A stretch of 44,829 nucleotides of DNA from Candidatus Uhrbacteria bacterium. GTDB taxonomy: Bacteria > Patescibacteriota > Patescibacteriia > UBA9934. Below, piece by piece: positions 42,706-44,829 of the stretch. The DNA lies in assembly GCA_003453595.1 (NCBI GenBank), contig DMOG01000015.1, positions 1-44,829 on the forward strand, given 5' to 3'. The notes under the pieces were generated by a model. That model was not told where the DNA came from. It saw only the letters and a program-made list of their open reading frames with translations, and made no database searches. Numbering within the stretch: position 1 is the stretch's first letter; each line of letters opens with the position of its first letter. The position numbers were made by a program, and so were the translations under genes.

Positions 42706-44754
42706 CTAAACATCCAGGTTTTTTACCTCTTTAGCGTGAGTTTGGATGAACTTTTTTCTTGGCGCAACTTCTGCTCCCATCAAGATTTCAAATGTTTCGT
42801 TCGCGATTTCAGCGTCCTCAATGGTCACTTGTTTCATTAGGCGAGTTGCCGGATTCATGGTTGTGTCCCAGAGCTGGTCTGGGTTCATTTCTCCCAAACC
42901 TTTGTATCTTTGAATGTTAACTTTTACACCTCCTGCTTCGATAACTTCTGCTTCCAAGGATTCGTCCCCGTCTTCTTCGGTTGTCTCTGGTTTTGTTTGT
43001 TTGGTTGATTTTGTTGTTTTGCCTTTTGTCATCTCAGCGACAACTTTTTCTTTTTCCTCGTCAGAGTAAACATATCTGATGTCTTTTCCAACTTGAATTC
43101 TGTATAGAGGTGGCATGGCAATACAGATGTGACCTGTTTTGATTAGCTCTGTGAAATGACGATAGAAAAGAGTTAGTAACAAGGTTCGAATGTGAGCACC
43201 GTCAACATCAGCGTCGGTCATGATAACGATTTTTCCATAGCGCAAACCTTCAATTTCAAACCCTTCACCTATATTTGTGCCAAGTGCAATAATCAAGTTT
43301 TTGATTTCATTGTTTGATAAAAGTTTATCAAGTCGTGCACGCTCTACATTTAGGATTTTACCTCGTAGTGGCAAAATAGCTTGATGTTTTCGGTCGCGTC
43401 CTTGTTTGGCTGAACCACCAGCCGAATCTCCCTCAACAATGAAAAGTTCGCAGCTCATGGCATCTTTACTAGAACAATCAGAAAGTTTTCCTGGAAGCAT
43501 CAACCCTTCAAATGCTCCTTTACGCAAAACTGTTTCTCGAGCTGCTCGAGCAGCAGCGCGGGCCCTGGCTGATAGCAAACATTTTCCAATTATTTCTTCT
43601 GCGTCCCGTGGGTGTTCCTCTAGGTAGATTCTAAATGATTCACCAAATACAGCTTCAACAGCAGTGCGAGCTTCTGGATTTCCAAGTTTTCCTTTTGTTT
43701 GACCTTCAAATTGAGGCTCAGGAAGCTTAACACTGATGATACAGGTTAGACCTTCACGGGCATCGTCACCAGAAAGGTTGGTATCTTTTTCTTTTAAAAA
43801 TCCTTTTTCTCGCGCATAGGCGTTTAAACTGCGGGTAAGGGCTGACTTGAATCCAGCTAAATGCGTACCGCCGTCTGGGTTGGTAATGTTGTTGGCAAAA
43901 CAATGAACATCATCGTGATAGTCGGTTGTATATTGAAGACCAACTTCAACTTGGACATCTTCGAATTTCTTGTTTGTGTAAAAAACATTGTCATGCTTTA
44001 CATCATTATTTTGATTCAAATGTCTGATGTAAGAGGCGACTCCGCCTTCGAAATAAAAACCATAAATTACTTGGGTGTTTGGATCTCGTTCGTCAATAAC
44101 TTGAACTTCAACCCCGGCGGTTAAATAGGTTTGTTGGCGCAAGTGATCAAGTACGGTTTTCCAATTAAAGTCCGTGGTTTCAAAAATTGAAGCGTCAGGA
44201 CGGAATCGAATTATTGTTCCTGTTTTTTTTGTTGCGCCAGTTGCTTTAACCTTTGACTGTGCAACTCCGCGTTTAAACCATTGTTCCCAAGTTTTTCCAT
44301 CGCGATTTACAATTGCCTGCAAATCATCTGACAGAGCATTGACCACAGAAACTCCCACACCGTGCAATCCACCAGAAATTTTATATCCACTTTCATCACC
44401 GCCAAATTTTCCTCCAGCATGAAGTTTTGTTAAAACAAGTTCCAGTGCTGATATTTTCTGCTCAGGGTGAATATCAACTGGAATTCCACGACCATCGTCC
44501 TCTACATATACCCAATTATCTGGTTGCAGTTTGATTATAACTTTAGTTGCATATCCTCCCATTACTTCGTCAAAGCAGTTGTCAACAACTTCCCAGATAA
44601 GATGGTGAAGTCCACTTGCGCCTGTGGAGCCAATATACATTCCAGGACGCTTTCGCACTGGTTCTAGTCCTTCAAGAACAGTGATGTTCTTGGCACTATA
44701 TCCGCCTTTTTCTGTTTTTTTAGTTGGTTTTTTTGCTGGTAGTTTTTTTGCCAT
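42706..44754 (-). CDS. gyrB: DNA gyrase subunit B
   Basis: GyrB carries the ATPase and part of the DNA gate of gyrase, which supercoils DNA. The 682-aa protein has a short Lys-rich N-terminus, then LEGLEPVRKRPGMYIGSTGASGLHHLIWEVVDN (GHKL ATPase), ISGGLHGVGVSVVNALS, the TOPRIM segments VEGDSAGGSAKQGRDRK and VIMTDADVDGAHIRTLLLTL, and QRYKGLGEMNPDQLW near the end. Residues about 585-620 hold an acidic/basic insert (KTTKSTKQTKPETTEEDGDESL). ATG 44754 is chosen because the TTG at 44793 is part of the -35 box. gyrA is not in the window. Confidence 0.96.
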   Translation of the reverse strand: MAKKLPAKKPTKKTEKGGYSAKNITVLEGLEPVRKRPGMYIGSTGASGLHHLIWEVVDNCFDEVMGGYATKVIIKLQPDNWVYVEDDGRGIPVDIHPEQKISALELVLTKLHAGGKFGGDESGYKISGGLHGVGVSVVNALSDDLQAIVNRDGKTWEQWFKRGVAQSKVKATGATKKTGTIIRFRPDASIFETTDFNWKTVLDHLRQQTYLTAGVEVQVIDERDPNTQVIYGFYFEGGVASYIRHLNQNNDVKHDNVFYTNKKFEDVQVEVGLQYTTDYHDDVHCFANNITNPDGGTHLAGFKSALTRSLNAYAREKGFLKEKDTNLSGDDAREGLTCIISVKLPEPQFEGQTKGKLGNPEARTAVEAVFGESFRIYLEEHPRDAEEIIGKCLLSARARAAARAARETVLRKGAFEGLMLPGKLSDCSSKDAMSCELFIVEGDSAGGSAKQGRDRKHQAILPLRGKILNVERARLDKLLSNNEIKNLIIALGTNIGEGFEIEGLRYGKIVIMTDADVDGAHIRTLLLTLFYRHFTELIKTGHICIAMPPLYRIQVGKDIRYVYSDEEKEKVVAEMTKGKTTKSTKQTKPETTEEDGDESLEAEVIEAGGVKVNIQRYKGLGEMNPDQLWDTTMNPATRLMKQVTIEDAEIANETFEILMGAEVAPRKKFIQTHAKEVKNLDV

Positions 44755-44764
44755 ATCGAACCCT

Positions 44765-44793
44765 ATTTTATCACAGCAGTGACTTTCTAACAA
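44765..44793 (-). promoter_or_regulatory. gyrB promoter (leaderless arrangement)
   Basis: On the minus strand TTGTTA (44793-44788), 17 bp, TAAAAT (44770-44765), with the ATG ten bases further on. The leader would be about four bases. Confidence 0.65.
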
Positions 44794-44829
44794 GGAAAAT
44801 GTGTTATATGTAAAGGCTAAATAGAAATG

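Noticed and set aside
44755..44793. An upstream start giving gyrB 13 extra residues (MLESHCC...)
   Set aside because: The TTG start is the first part of the probable -35 box, and the extra residues are not gyrase-like.

Overview
The window looks like a chromosomal segment of a Patescibacteria / Candidate Phyla Radiation (CPR) bacterium of the Parcubacteria type. The clues are compact, AT-rich gene packing, many start codons without a Shine-Dalgarno site, a threonyl-tRNA synthetase without its N-terminal TGS domain, a secreted two-helix pilin-like protein of the CPR type IV secretion/pilus style, a small 'MSWFKDLFG' Cys-rich protein and many CPR-type envelope proteins of unknown function. TGA works as a stop codon (for example at 38918-38920), so the UGA=Gly code of SR1/Gracilibacteria does not apply. 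The lineage call is inference from gene style, because there is no rRNA here.

Layout. 1-2056: two HD-domain phosphohydrolases and an anchored Cys-rich protein. 2226-2315: tRNA-Ser(GCU). 2462-4540: recG. 4553-5176: a PaaX/Cas2-like gene bracketed by two identical 39-nt sequences, each a near-perfect hairpin. 10987-5287 (minus): a five-gene operon of cell-envelope proteins (soluble-tail membrane protein, propeller-like protein, DsbA-fold protein without its CXXC, pilin fused to a C39-like peptidase) ending in radA. 14856-11097 (minus): lemA-htpX-clpC, a protein-quality-control operon. 14933-28167 (plus): phosphohexomutase, a broken RhuM gene, rseP, pheS-pheT, two small genes, dnaE, a YkgJ-like gene, ddl and an anchored envelope protein. 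28226-30250: a T-box-controlled thrS. 30252-31492: a tiny Cys-rich gene, a 163-bp MITE-like element and miaA. 35500-31632 (minus): tmk, two membrane paralogues, gatB. 35560-39628: a pyrimidine deoxynucleotide cluster (dut, thyA-like, DHFR-like, deaminase-DNPH1 fusion, NUDIX, dcd-like). 44754-40114 (minus): an orphan small gene with a strong ribosome-binding site (39740-40000), then gyrB, secE, nusG, rplK, rplA.

The most striking region is the pyrimidine cluster. The ThyA homologue aligns without gaps to E. coli ThyA around the active site but has Asp where thymidylate synthases have the uracil-reading Asn177, the change that marks dCMP-specific enzymes such as T4 dCMP hydroxymethylase. The next genes are a DHFR-like reductase, a dCMP-deaminase-like domain fused to a DNPH1-like nucleotide N-glycosidase (human DNPH1 destroys 5-hydroxymethyl-dUMP), and a NUDIX hydrolase. 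The nearby Dcd homologue has lost the catalytic Glu138. Together these suggest dCMP-level pyrimidine 5-modification with clean-up, or a rerouted dTMP pathway. This is a hypothesis.

Other unusual points: the hairpin-flanked Cas2-fold gene; a thrS T-box whose antiterminator and terminator can be drawn base by base; and a repeated promoter layout in which the -10 box ends 6-11 nt before the start codon, implying leaderless mRNAs for at least nine genes (recG, the 10987 operon, rseP, dnaE, miaA, tmk, thyA, secE, gyrB). No tool was run; family calls are from recognition of motifs and overall sequence.
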